Below are positions 1 to 7,910 of a stretch of 64,000 nt of DNA, piece after piece (position 1 is the first letter of the stretch; every line of letters starts with the position of its first letter). A model generated the notes under the pieces. That model worked only from the letters and a program-made list of their open reading frames with translations, was not told the origin of the DNA and did not search any database. The stretch is taken from assembly GCF_014635025.1 (NCBI RefSeq), contig NZ_BMCE01000001.1:434001-498000 (forward strand). The letters run 5' to 3'. Source of the stretch: Fictibacillus barbaricus (GTDB lineage Bacteria > Bacillota > Bacilli > Bacillales > Fictibacillaceae). The position numbers were made by a program, and so were the translations under genes.

Positions 1-560
1 TAGGAATTGGAAAAGGCAAGGAGTCTATTTTTTATATTACGGTTAGCACAGGAATTGGTGGAGGTTTTGTCTATCGAAACCAAATCATTCAAGGTGCTCA
101 TTCTTGTGCGGGAGAAATAGGCAACATGATCATTGATCGCTACGGGCCTGTACACTCAAACCTTAATAAGGGTTCTTTAGAATCCTTGGCTAGTGGAACA
201 GCTCTAAAAAGATCAGCTCAAGAACAGTTTGGTTTGGATGGTCATGCGGGAGATCTATTTTTGTTAGCAATGGAAGGTCATGATGATGCGAAAATGATCG
301 TAGATACGATGCTCACACAATTAGCAAAAGGGATCGCTAATATTGTGCATACGGTTGATCCACACATGATTGTATTAGGTGGCGGAGTTATGCAGTCCAA
401 GGACTATATCATGCCGATTCTAAAGAAAAAAGTGGATCTGTTTCTATATCCGCAGCTTCGCAGCAAAGTTAAACTAGAGTGTGCCGCGTTAGGTACGAAA
501 GCAGGAGTGGTTGGAGCAGCTTTATTATCCCAGCAATTTAACGCTGTTCTTAGGAGTTAA
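1..560 (+). CDS. ROK-family sugar kinase/regulator, 3' part (cut by window start)
   Basis: The reading frame is open from base 3, so the gene begins outside the window and only about 185 C-terminal codons are present. The ROK signature is visible: a glycine-rich nucleotide-binding stretch (STGIGGGF), then GEIGN, and near the end the VLGGGV segment that closes the ATP pocket. The usual ROK zinc motif CGxxGCxE is absent; the matching region reads GSLESLASG. That places it with the zinc-free sugar-kinase-like ROK members. It lies 4 bases upstream of a second ROK gene, so the two are co-transcribed and perhaps translationally coupled. The substrate cannot be read from the sequence. An in-frame ATG at 126 is internal, not the start. 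Confidence 0.85.
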   Translation, partial: GIGKGKESIFYITVSTGIGGGFVYRNQIIQGAHSCAGEIGNMIIDRYGPVHSNLNKGSLESLASGTALKRSAQEQFGLDGHAGDLFLLAMEGHDDAKMIVDTMLTQLAKGIANIVHTVDPHMIVLGGGVMQSKDYIMPILKKKVDLFLYPQLRSKVKLECAALGTKAGVVGAALLSQQFNAVLRS

Positions 561-564
561 TGCA

Positions 565-1467
565 ATGAAAACGTACATGGTGTTTGATCTAGGTGGAACG
601 TATATCAAGTATGCCGTCATGGATGAAGAAGCCGGCAAGTTAGAAAGCGGCAAGCTGATTACACCTGTTAGCCTTGAAGAGTTTGTACAAAAAATAACTT
701 CGATTGTTCAATCGCTTCAGAGTAAATATGACTTTTCTGGTATAGCCGTGAGCTCCCCTGGGGCTGTGGATACCCATACAGGATATATTGGTGGAGCGAG
801 TGCCATCCCCTTTATACATGACGTTAACATGATAGAGTTGCTTGAAAATGAAACGGGTCATCAAGTTTCCATTGAAAATGATGCCAACTGTGCTGCGTTG
901 GCAGAAGGCTGGCTAGGTGCAGCGAAGGATACTGATTATTATATATGTATTGTAATCGGTACAGGAATCGGTGGCAGTATCGTCATGAATCGTTCCATTT
1001 TAAAAGGATCCAACCTTCATGGCGGAGAGTTTGGCTACATGTTATTGGGAGATCCACTCGATAATCCGCAACGATTGAATTGGAGTCGAACCTCTTCAAC
1101 CCATGCACTGGTCAGGGAAGTGGAGAGAAAGAAAGGTCTTGCAATGGGTGCTTTGACTGGCGAGCAGGTATTCGATTCCGTTAATAACGGAGACATAATA
1201 GCAAGTGAGTGCGTGGCTGATTTTTATAAAAAATTAGCCGCAGGAATCTTTAATTTAAAATACATTCTTGATCCCGCTAAAATATTGATAGGCGGGGGAA
1301 TTAGCAAGAGGTCAGAAGTGATTGACGGCATTAATCAGGAATTAAAAAAGTTAAGAAATGAAACGGCAACCCTTGATTTTAGAGTAGAAGCTTGTCATTT
1401 TGACAATGATGCAAATCTAATTGGGGCTTTGTTTCATTTGTTAAACAGTGGAAAGAGCGATTATTAA
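565..1467 (+). CDS. ROK-family sugar kinase (BglK-like)
   Basis: This 300-aa protein has the ROK phosphate motif DLGGT at residues 8-12, the catalytic region ENDAN with the likely base D106, and the GTGIGG adenosine loop. The start is ATG 565, preceded by TAGGAG at 551-556. A longer frame from 511 overlaps the upstream gene and has no ribosome site. Like its neighbour it lacks the CGxxGCxE zinc motif, so it resembles the beta-glucoside kinase branch of ROK. The expected reaction is ATP-dependent phosphorylation of a hexose or hexoside in the cytoplasm. A terminator hairpin overlaps its stop codon. The substrate is unknown; the operon continues beyond the left edge. Confidence 0.85.
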   Translation: MKTYMVFDLGGTYIKYAVMDEEAGKLESGKLITPVSLEEFVQKITSIVQSLQSKYDFSGIAVSSPGAVDTHTGYIGGASAIPFIHDVNMIELLENETGHQVSIENDANCAALAEGWLGAAKDTDYYICIVIGTGIGGSIVMNRSILKGSNLHGGEFGYMLLGDPLDNPQRLNWSRTSSTHALVREVERKKGLAMGALTGEQVFDSVNNGDIIASECVADFYKKLAAGIFNLKYILDPAKILIGGGISKRSEVIDGINQELKKLRNETATLDFRVEACHFDNDANLIGALFHLLNSGKSDY

Positions 1468-1485
1468 GAAAATCGCTCTTTTTAT
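1452..1485 (+). terminator. Rho-independent terminator of the ROK operon
   Basis: A perfect stem AAAGAGCGAT / ATCGCTCTTT (1452-1461 with 1472-1481) is followed by a T run. The 5' arm lies in the last codons of the ROK kinase gene. Confidence 0.85.
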
Positions 1486-1514
1486 ACGTTTAAGAGTACA
1501 TTTTGATTAGGCCT

Positions 1515-1658
1515 GGGCGTAAATGTGAGGAAATAGGGTGTAAATATGAGGAACCTGGGTGTAAAATGGGAAAACTGGGCTAAATTGTATGTGAAGCGGG
1601 TGTAAACGTGTCGAATTCGGGTAAACGTGTAACAGATAAAAGAACACGTACCGTAAAA
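1515..1658 (+). repeat. 21-bp-phased degenerate repeat array ending in a palindrome (copy 1)
   Basis: Six copies of a core close to GGGTGTAAA start at 1515, 1536, 1557, 1577, 1598 and 1619, that is every 21 bases (once 20, where the core has lost a G). The roughly 12 bases between cores differ from unit to unit. The last unit runs into AACGTGTAACA...GAACACGT (1624-1649), whose ends ACGTGT/ACACGT are inverted, then ACCGTAAAA to 1658. The same layout recurs at 54423-54546 and begins again at 63969. There are no good coding signals. The stretch from here to the TrmB gene at 1885 holds nothing else I can name. Confidence 0.8.
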
Positions 1659-1884
1659 AACAAAAAAGGCAGGTGAGATGAATTTCTCTCCTCAAACAAA
1701 TAATAATAGAATGGATGCCTTTGTCTAGACTGGTGCCACGGTAAAAAGTGTTTTAAGATATTTGTATCAATGAAAGAGAAGATAGAAGATTGGTAAACAT
1801 GCTACTATATAAGATGGCGAAAAGCGCCATTTAAATACTTTTATCCGGAATTGTACTTTAATTAATCACTTTTTAGGAGGAACC

Positions 1885-2643
1885 ATGCTACAAAAATTCG
1901 GTTTTTCACAATATGAGAGTCAAGTTTTTGAAGTTCTTGCATCGAGTGAGGAACCCATGGATGCGACGAACATCGTAAAATATTCAGGTGTCCCGAAATC
2001 AAAAATTTACGAGGTTCTTTCGCGCATGATCGAAAAAGGGATGGTGCTTGATTCAGTATCGGAAAAGAAAAAACTGTATACCGCGCTGCCATTGCCGATT
2101 GTGATCGAGAAGCTTACGACTGAATTCCAAGAGAACGTCCAACAGTTAAAAACCAGCACCTCCAAGAGGAAGTTCTATGATGAACACGTTTGGAGCCTAA
2201 AGGTCGATTCATCGATTCGTGCACAAACGAAGCGGCTCCTTCAAGGTGCGGAGAAATCAATTAAAGTTTCCGCTTGGCAGGATGATGTTCTCGACTATCT
2301 TCCTTTACTCGAGGAAAAAGAGGAACAAGGAGTAGATGTGGAAGTACTTGTTGTAGGTGAGATGGACTCCAGTTTGTCCAACGTACATACACTGATTCCG
2401 GCACAGGAGCACCATTCGTTGGAACGATTCCGCTTAGTTGTCGTCGATGAGACAGAAGTGATCTTTGCGGGGATGGAAAATCAAAGCTGGCAGGCGCTAA
2501 AGACAAAATCCAGGCCGTTCATCAAAGTGTTCATCGAGTTCTTTTACCACGATGTGGCCCTTGCTAAAATTAATGAAAAGCATTCAGAACTGTTGATGAA
2601 TGATGAAGAGATCAGAAGTGTATTAATGAAGTTAAGGTATTAA
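1885..2643 (+). CDS. TrmB-family transcriptional regulator
   Basis: The N-terminus (about residues 1-75) is a winged helix typical of TrmB sugar-sensing regulators: GFSQYESQVFEVL, then the recognition region SGVPKSKIYEVLSRM. A coiled-coil-like linker follows (residues about 75-105), then a C-terminal domain resembling the phospholipase-D-like fold of bacterial TrmB proteins. The 252-aa length fits the family. ATG 1885 has AGGAGG at 1875-1880. It is a single-gene unit closed by a two-way terminator shared with deoD. No operator or target is evident; neighbouring nucleoside or sugar genes are possible targets. Confidence 0.85.
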   Translation: MLQKFGFSQYESQVFEVLASSEEPMDATNIVKYSGVPKSKIYEVLSRMIEKGMVLDSVSEKKKLYTALPLPIVIEKLTTEFQENVQQLKTSTSKRKFYDEHVWSLKVDSSIRAQTKRLLQGAEKSIKVSAWQDDVLDYLPLLEEKEEQGVDVEVLVVGEMDSSLSNVHTLIPAQEHHSLERFRLVVVDETEVIFAGMENQSWQALKTKSRPFIKVFIEFFYHDVALAKINEKHSELLMNDEEIRSVLMKLRY

Positions 2644-2672
2644 AAAAAGGAGGCTAATGCAGCCTCCTTTTT
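2644..2672. terminator. Bidirectional terminator between trmB-like gene and deoD
   Basis: The stem AAAGGAGGCT / AGCCTCCTTT has a 5-base loop, with A residues on the left and T residues on the right, so it can end transcription of both convergent genes. Confidence 0.85.
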
Positions 2673-2678
2673 ACGTGC

Positions 2679-3389
2679 TTATTTTTCTGAACTTACTACT
2701 TCCAGAGCCATTTCGATCATATCGTTGAACGTTGTTTGACGCTCCTCCGCTGACGTTTCTTCACCTGTGAAGATGTGATCACTTACTGTCAGGATCGATA
2801 GTGCATTCACGCCGTATTTCGCTGCGATTGAATAGAGTGCTGTTGTTTCCATTTCGATAGCCAGTACGCCGTTTTCAGCTAATTTTTTCACGATATCCAT
2901 GCTGTCACGGTAGAACAGATCAGCAGTTAACACGTTACCTGCTTTAATTTTTAAGCCTTTTTCTGTTCCGGCATCATATGCCTTCTTCAATAGATCGAAG
3001 TTTGCACAAGGTGCAAAATCAATGCCAGGGAAGGCTAAGTGGTTCATTCTTGAATCCGTAGAAGCTGTCATAGCTAAGATTACGTCACGAACTTTTACGT
3101 CTTGTTGGATTGCACCGCATGTTCCAACACGGATCAAGTTTTTCACGCCATATTCACGGATTAGCTCGTTTACATAGATCCCGATTGATGGAATCCCCAT
3201 GCCAGTCCCTTGAACCGATACGCGTTTTCCTTTGTACGTTCCTGTGAACCCTAGCATACCGCGAACTTCGTTGTAGCATGTTACGTCTTCTAAGAATGTT
3301 TCTGCAATGTATTTTGCACGAAGCGGATCACCTGGTAATAAGATACTTTCTGCGATTTCACCTTGTTTTGCACCAATATGGATACTCAT
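2679..3389 (-). CDS. deoD: Purine nucleoside phosphorylase DeoD-type
   Basis: The 236-aa protein begins [20 protein letters not shown] like hexameric DeoD enzymes. It has the phosphate-binding GDPLRAK, RVGTCGA, and the purine/ribose site EMETTALY and SVSDH (catalytic Asp). It cleaves purine (deoxy)ribonucleosides with phosphate to base and (deoxy)ribose-1-phosphate in the cytoplasm. An in-frame ATG at 3401 would add MVKQ. I prefer 3389 by family comparison, although neither ATG has an ideal ribosome site; a strong one (AAGGAGGTGA) lies about 45 bases upstream. It is monocistronic, convergent with the TrmB-type regulator. Confidence 0.93.
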   Translation of the reverse strand: MSIHIGAKQGEIAESILLPGDPLRAKYIAETFLEDVTCYNEVRGMLGFTGTYKGKRVSVQGTGMGIPSIGIYVNELIREYGVKNLIRVGTCGAIQQDVKVRDVILAMTASTDSRMNHLAFPGIDFAPCANFDLLKKAYDAGTEKGLKIKAGNVLTADLFYRDSMDIVKKLAENGVLAIEMETTALYSIAAKYGVNALSILTVSDHIFTGEETSAEERQTTFNDMIEMALEVVSSEK

Positions 3390-3502
3390 TTGTTTCACCA
3401 TTACAGCCTTTTTAAACAGCTAGTAATGGCTTCACCTCCTTAAAAAGTTGTAGCTTACCTCAAAAATTTTCTCTACATTCATCATGCCATAGTTTTAGCA
3501 AC

Positions 3503-4675
3503 CTAGCTAATTGTATGTGCGCGACTCGAAGAATGCTCTTTTTTACCCATGGAAAAAACAGCTGTACCAAGAGCCAGTATGACCAACAATCCGCCGACTG
3601 TTGCATTCATCTCTACGGATGCATTCTCAATCACGATTCCACCGATCATGGACCCGAACGCAATGCCGAAGTGAAGCGCAGAATTGTTTAAGCTCTGCTG
3701 GATATCGGATGTTTCAGGAGACGACTCGATGAGATAACTCTGCATAGCAGGTGTGATCGCCCAGCTGAGCATGCTCCAAATGATCATGACCACTAAAAAT
3801 AACGGGAAAGCAAAAGTTGTATATGGAATCATAAAGATTGAGATGCCAAAAACGATAATTACACCTAAAATAGTAGGCTTCGTGCCAAATCGGTCAGCAA
3901 GCATGCCGCCTAATCCACCGCCGAATACCGCTGCAACCCCAAAGATCAGGTACACGATGCTTACCCATGTTCCATCAAGCCCGAGCGTCATCTTTAAGAA
4001 CGGTGTTAAATAGCCGTACAACGTTAGATGACCTGCCAAGAAAAGAAACGATGTAACTTGAGCAAATAATACTCTTCTGTCTTTTAACGTGCGAAGTTGT
4101 TGTCTGATCGGAATCGCGGGCTTCGGATCAAGACGTCCCATAAAGAAATACACACCGAGTATGGATAAGACAGTTAGAGCTGTAATTAAGATGAATGGAG
4201 CGCGCCAACCGAAGGCGTTTCCAAGCATCAAGCCGATTGGAATCCCTAATACCAGTGAAGCACTGATCCCCATAAAGACCACGCCGATCGCACGAGCACG
4301 ATATTTTTCTTCTACGATGTTGGATGCGATCGTCACACATAGAACAACGAGTAACGAGCCGCTTGCTGCAGAAAAGATTCGGGCGATCAATAACATTGTA
4401 TAAGTTGGACTCACGATTACCAATGCGTTCCCTGCTAAAAATACCACTAGAGCAATAAGGGTTAAACGCTTCCTTTCTACTCCAGCAGTCATCGTCAGCA
4501 AGATGGGAGCTGCGACGGCAAACACAAGAGAGAAGATCGTGATAAGAAATCCTGCTTTACCTAAACTAACTCCAAGATCCTCTGCTACGAGGTCTAGAAT
4601 TCCACCTATAATTAACTCGACCATCCCAACAACAAATGAAACGATCGTCAATAAATAAACACGTTTATTCAACAT
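3503..4675 (-). CDS. MFS transporter, DHA1 (AraJ/YdhP-like) family
   Basis: The 390-aa protein has about 12 hydrophobic segments and the MFS loop signature between TM2 and TM3 (ERKRLTL). It has the DHA1-type 'GMVELIIGGIL' first helix and the GxLGGxLADRFG motif between TM8 and TM9. Related proteins export sugars, purines or drugs by proton antiport at the cytoplasmic membrane. The ribosome site GGAGGT lies just upstream of ATG 4675. The gene is preceded by a 22-bp palindrome (4695-4716) that probably binds its repressor; no regulator gene is adjacent. Substrate unknown; the neighbouring deoD hints at nucleosides only weakly. Confidence 0.85.
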   Translation of the reverse strand: MLNKRVYLLTIVSFVVGMVELIIGGILDLVAEDLGVSLGKAGFLITIFSLVFAVAAPILLTMTAGVERKRLTLIALVVFLAGNALVIVSPTYTMLLIARIFSAASGSLLVVLCVTIASNIVEEKYRARAIGVVFMGISASLVLGIPIGLMLGNAFGWRAPFILITALTVLSILGVYFFMGRLDPKPAIPIRQQLRTLKDRRVLFAQVTSFLFLAGHLTLYGYLTPFLKMTLGLDGTWVSIVYLIFGVAAVFGGGLGGMLADRFGTKPTILGVIIVFGISIFMIPYTTFAFPLFLVVMIIWSMLSWAITPAMQSYLIESSPETSDIQQSLNNSALHFGIAFGSMIGGIVIENASVEMNATVGGLLVILALGTAVFSMGKKEHSSSRAHTIS

Positions 4676-4694
4676 TACCGACCTCCATTCAAAA

Positions 4695-4716
4695 AGTTAC
4701 CCCTGTAATGGTAACT
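4695..4716 (-). promoter_or_regulatory. Palindromic operator upstream of the MFS gene
   Basis: The inverted repeat AGTTACC-N8-GGTAACT lies 20 bases upstream of the MFS start. On the minus strand TTGCCC and TACCAT stand 17 bases apart, so the palindrome would cover a -10 box. The arrangement suits a MarR/HxlR- or TetR-type repressor (inference). Confidence 0.55.
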
Positions 4717-4835
4717 TATAAAGAAAAGAAGGGCAATACTAATTTTCTAACCAATATATGTCGTTTATTTTATTTATAAATGAACTGTGAAAGGGGCTGT
4801 GGTATAGATGTATTTGTATATTTGCGAATGAATCA

Positions 4836-4871
4836 ATAAAAAAATGAAGAGATTATTTAAATCTCTCCATT
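4836..4871 (-). terminator. Terminator downstream of the LacI-type gene
   Basis: Read on the minus strand, the stem AATGGAGAGATT / AATCTCTTCATT is followed by a T run (complement of the A run at 4837-4843). Confidence 0.7.
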
Positions 4872-4885
4872 CAAAGCAGCAAGTA

Positions 4886-5890
4886 TTAATTTAATTTGGA
4901 AACAGATTCTCCACACATTTTATTTGTAGGAACAATCGTTTTGGATTCCATTTTACTTCCTCTTATTTTCCCAAATAGAATTTTACTGCCAACCGCTCCT
5001 AATTCTTCGATTGGTATTTCTACTCTTGTAAGCGCAGGGCTGAGAAAGGGTGAATTACTATAACCAACGACAGAGAGATCTTGAGGAATGGATATTCCTA
5101 ATTCTGCTGCTGCCTTATAGAGAGTCCAAACTTTTAAATCATCATTTGCAACAACGGCAGTAGGTCTCTTCGAACGAAGCAAAAGTGATTTTGCTGATTC
5201 ATAAGCACTTTCAACCGTATAACCGCTGTTTATGATCCAGTCGTTATTGAGCTGTAACCCATGGTGCAGGATGCCATCTGTATATCCTTTAAGACGATCG
5301 ATGGATACATGGTATTCAAGCGGTGAATGGAGACAGGCAATATCCCGATGACCTTGCTCGAATAAATAATTTATCAGGTCATAGCTGTCTTGATAGTTAT
5401 TGGTATCTACTGTATATACATTTTTATAGGTACCATCTAGTCTGCCAATCACAACGATGGGAATGTCAAACACATCTAGCTCTTTAAAGAAATGCTCATC
5501 GGCAGGAGCCGTTAGCATCAAGATTCCCTTTATCATCTTTTCGTTTATTTTATTTTTGCATTTTTCAATTTCATCGTTGCTGCTGTGTGATGTATTCAAA
5601 ATAAGATCAAAATTCTCTTCTTCCGCTTTTGAGGAAATGGTCTGAATGATTTCGGAGAAGAACGGATTGTTTGCTGTCGTTCTAGATGAACGTGAAATAA
5701 CCATAATCGCATCAAAACCGGAAGAGAGTCCTCTAGCCACTTTATTAGGCTGATATTTTAATTCCGCAATAGCATTAAGCACGCGCTCTTTTGCCTCTGC
5801 AGAGATATTGGTCTGATTATTTAATACTCGAGATACTGTTGATTTTGAAACATTTGCAAGCTTTGCTATATCGTAAATGGTACAACTCAA
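4886..5890 (-). CDS. LacI-family repressor of the ycj-like operon
   Basis: Residues 1-60 form the LacI helix-turn-helix (TIYDIAKLANVSKSTVSRVL), followed by the hinge and a periplasmic-binding-like effector domain (about 62-330). The likely start is TTG 5890, with AGGAGG nine bases upstream; the frame stays open further up to 6001, but that extension would precede the HTH by 37 residues and is not family-like. The 334-aa length is normal. It is divergent from the glucosylglycerate phosphorylase operon, whose leader holds four palindromes with a central CG, the type of site LacI proteins bind. E. coli ycjMNOPQRSTU is likewise next to a LacI-type gene (ycjW). Inducer unknown; a glycoside intermediate is likely. 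Confidence 0.88.
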   Translation of the reverse strand: MSCTIYDIAKLANVSKSTVSRVLNNQTNISAEAKERVLNAIAELKYQPNKVARGLSSGFDAIMVISRSSRTTANNPFFSEIIQTISSKAEEENFDLILNTSHSSNDEIEKCKNKINEKMIKGILMLTAPADEHFFKELDVFDIPIVVIGRLDGTYKNVYTVDTNNYQDSYDLINYLFEQGHRDIACLHSPLEYHVSIDRLKGYTDGILHHGLQLNNDWIINSGYTVESAYESAKSLLLRSKRPTAVVANDDLKVWTLYKAAAELGISIPQDLSVVGYSNSPFLSPALTRVEIPIEELGAVGSKILFGKIRGSKMESKTIVPTNKMCGESVSKLN

Positions 5891-6013
5891 AAAAGCTCCC
5901 CTCCTATAAATATCCATAGATATAGATATTGAAATTGTCTCAAAATGTTGGAAGCCGCAACAATTAGTTATTATAGTAATAGTATTGGAAATTATCAACA
6001 TCTATAACGGAAA

Positions 6014-6027
6014 TGAAAGCGTTGACA
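6014..6027 (+). promoter_or_regulatory. CcpA cre box overlapping the -35
   Basis: TGAAAGCGTTGACA matches the cre consensus TGWNANCGNTNWCA at every position. Its last six bases are the -35 hexamer TTGACA, so CcpA binding would block polymerase and give glucose repression. Confidence 0.8.
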
Positions 6028-6050
6028 GTATCCGCTTTGTATATTATAGT
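6022..6050 (+). promoter_or_regulatory. Sigma-A promoter of the ycj-like operon
   Basis: TTGACA (6022-6027) and TATAGT (6045-6050) are separated by 17 bases, a near-consensus promoter. Transcription should start near 6057, inside the first LacI-type operator. Confidence 0.8.
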
Positions 6051-6055
6051 CTCTT

Positions 6056-6204
6056 TGTGGGAGCGGTACCACAGAATATTTTATTTTTTTTGTTATATCG
6101 TGGGAACGGTACCACAGAATACTCTATTTTTTTGCGATATCGTGGGAGCGGTACCACAATCAGTTTGCTGCTTTTTTTTACGATATCATGGGAGCGGTCC
6201 CAAA
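6056..6204 (+). promoter_or_regulatory. Four tandem LacI-type operators in the 5' leader
   Basis: Near-identical 18-bp palindromes lie at 6056-6073, 6099-6116, 6141-6158 and 6187-6204. The first reads TGTGGGAGCGGTACCACA, with arms TGTGG/CCACA and a central CG. The fourth is the variant TGGGAGCGGTCCCA core and touches the ribosome site. Spacing is 43, 42 and 46 bases. The T-rich linkers and a GATATC just before each of the last copies are also repeated, so the block looks like a duplicated unit. The likely ligand is the divergent LacI-type repressor. Confidence 0.8.
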
Positions 6205-6216
6205 AGGAGGAGCTAC

Positions 6217-7902
6217 ATGGAAAATCTTAAAGAAAGATTAAAGTTGATTTACTCTGAAGAGGAAGTTAATGAAGTTTGGCCAAGCCTAAAAAAATTAATA
6301 GATAGTGCAAAATCAAAAGTTATAAAAAAGAGAAAACCGCATTGGGATGAAAAGGATGTTGTTTTAATCTCATATGCTGACCAATTTCATGAAGAAAATA
6401 AACCTACCTTAGCTTCTTTTAAGAAGATGTTTGACCGTTATTTTACAGACAAATTTGATATGGTTCATCTTTTACCATTCTACCCTTATTCATCCGATGA
6501 TGGATTTTCTGTTATAGATTATACAAAAATCAACCCGATTTCCGGAGACTGGGAAGACTTAGAGCATTTATCCGGATCAACACGACTCATGTTCGATTAT
6601 GTATGCAACCATATTTCAGCAAAAAGTGAATGGTTCCAGAAATACCTTCAAGGTGACCCTGAGTTTAAGGATTTCTTCGTGGTGATGGATCCTTCCGTTG
6701 ATCTAAGCTCTGTGACAAGACCTCGGGCTACACCAGTTTTGACTAAGTTTAAAAAAGATGATGGAACGGAAGAATATATTTGGACAACCTTTAGTGAAGA
6801 TCAGATTGATTTGAACTTCAAGAACCCAAAGGTATTAGTAAAAATGATTGAAGTCTTGTTGTTCTATCTGGAGCAGGGGGCAGAGTACGTACGTCTTGAC
6901 GCTGTAGGATTTATGTGGAAAGAAGTTGGAACTACGTGTATCCATCTTGAAAAAACGCACCAGATAATAAAACTGTTTCGAGATATTGCTGATGAAGTTT
7001 CTGAAGGAACAGTCCTTATTACAGAAACAAATGTTCCGCATAAAGATAATATCTCCTATTTTGGAAACGGTGAAGATGAAGCTCAAATGGTTTACCAATT
7101 TCCCCTGCCGCCATTGGTGCTTTACTCCATTTTACAAGGGAATGGAAGCGCTATTATAGAATGGGCAAAAAATCTTGAATTGCCAGGTAAGCAAACAACC
7201 TTTTTTAATTTCTTAGCATCCCATGATGGAATAGGCCTAAATCCAATTCGAGGAATCATCCCAGAAGAAGAAATCCTCAAGATGGTGGATGGATTAAAAG
7301 GTGAAGGGGCATTAGTAAACTACAAAAATAACCCAGACGGCAGCAAGAGTCCTTACGAAATTAATGTGACGTATATGGATGCTTTAAACAAGCAATCGGA
7401 TCATGATGAGATCCGGACAAAAAGATTCTTAGTGGCACATTCCATTCTATTAACACTTCCTGGGGTCCCAGCAGTTTATATACAAAGCATGCTAGGTTCA
7501 CGCAATGACTATGAAGGTGTTTCTAGAACAGGTATGAACCGGTCGATTAATCGTCAAAAATATGATGTTTTGGTAATCGAACAAGAATTGACTAGTACGG
7601 ATACACTTAGACACAGCATTTTTGAAGAATTGACAAAAATTATTGTGACCAGAAAAGAAATCGAACTTCTTCACCCTGATGTTGCTATGGAAGTATTGGA
7701 TCTGGATGAAAGACTTTTTGCTTTTAAGCGGATTTCTGATGACGGAAATGAACTACTGGTTATTCATAACCTTGCAAATGAGTCTGTGGAATGTAAGATT
7801 TCTGGTGACTATTTGGATCTCTTAACTGGAAACACGATGAATTTCGATACGCACAGTCCATTGGATCCCTATCAATTTCTCTGGTTAAAACCAATCCAAT
7901 AG
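6217..7902 (+). CDS. ycjM: GH13_18 glucosylglycerate phosphorylase-like (YcjM homologue)
   Basis: The 561-aa (beta/alpha)8 enzyme belongs to the sucrose phosphorylase subfamily. It shows VHLLPFYPYSSDDGFSV, the nucleophile D228 in VRLDAVGF, the acid/base E270 in ITETNVPH, and ASHDGIG. The combination with a glycerate kinase and the YcjM gene order points to glucosylglycerate phosphorolysis (glucosylglycerate + Pi giving alpha-glucose-1-phosphate + D-glycerate) rather than sucrose. ATG 6217 follows AAAAGGAGG; the frame is open to 6013, but that extension would run through the promoter and operators. It is the first gene of a ten-gene operon. A paralogue lies at 60193. Sucrose or glucosylglycerol activity is the alternative. 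Confidence 0.85.
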   Translation: MENLKERLKLIYSEEEVNEVWPSLKKLIDSAKSKVIKKRKPHWDEKDVVLISYADQFHEENKPTLASFKKMFDRYFTDKFDMVHLLPFYPYSSDDGFSVIDYTKINPISGDWEDLEHLSGSTRLMFDYVCNHISAKSEWFQKYLQGDPEFKDFFVVMDPSVDLSSVTRPRATPVLTKFKKDDGTEEYIWTTFSEDQIDLNFKNPKVLVKMIEVLLFYLEQGAEYVRLDAVGFMWKEVGTTCIHLEKTHQIIKLFRDIADEVSEGTVLITETNVPHKDNISYFGNGEDEAQMVYQFPLPPLVLYSILQGNGSAIIEWAKNLELPGKQTTFFNFLASHDGIGLNPIRGIIPEEEILKMVDGLKGEGALVNYKNNPDGSKSPYEINVTYMDALNKQSDHDEIRTKRFLVAHSILLTLPGVPAVYIQSMLGSRNDYEGVSRTGMNRSINRQKYDVLVIEQELTSTDTLRHSIFEELTKIIVTRKEIELLHPDVAMEVLDLDERLFAFKRISDDGNELLVIHNLANESVECKISGDYLDLLTGNTMNFDTHSPLDPYQFLWLKPIQ

Positions 7903-7910
7903 GAGGTTAA

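Noticed and set aside
1515-1658. CRISPR array
   Set aside because: Cores are only about 9 bases, spacers about 12, the repeat sequence drifts, and no cas gene is present.
1507-1695. Minus-strand 62-codon frame in the repeat array
   Set aside because: It is a by-product of the phased repeats, with low-complexity translation and no ribosome site.
6013-6216. N-terminal extension of the first phosphorylase gene
   Set aside because: The stretch holds the promoter, cre and operators, and a strong ribosome site stands directly before ATG 6217.
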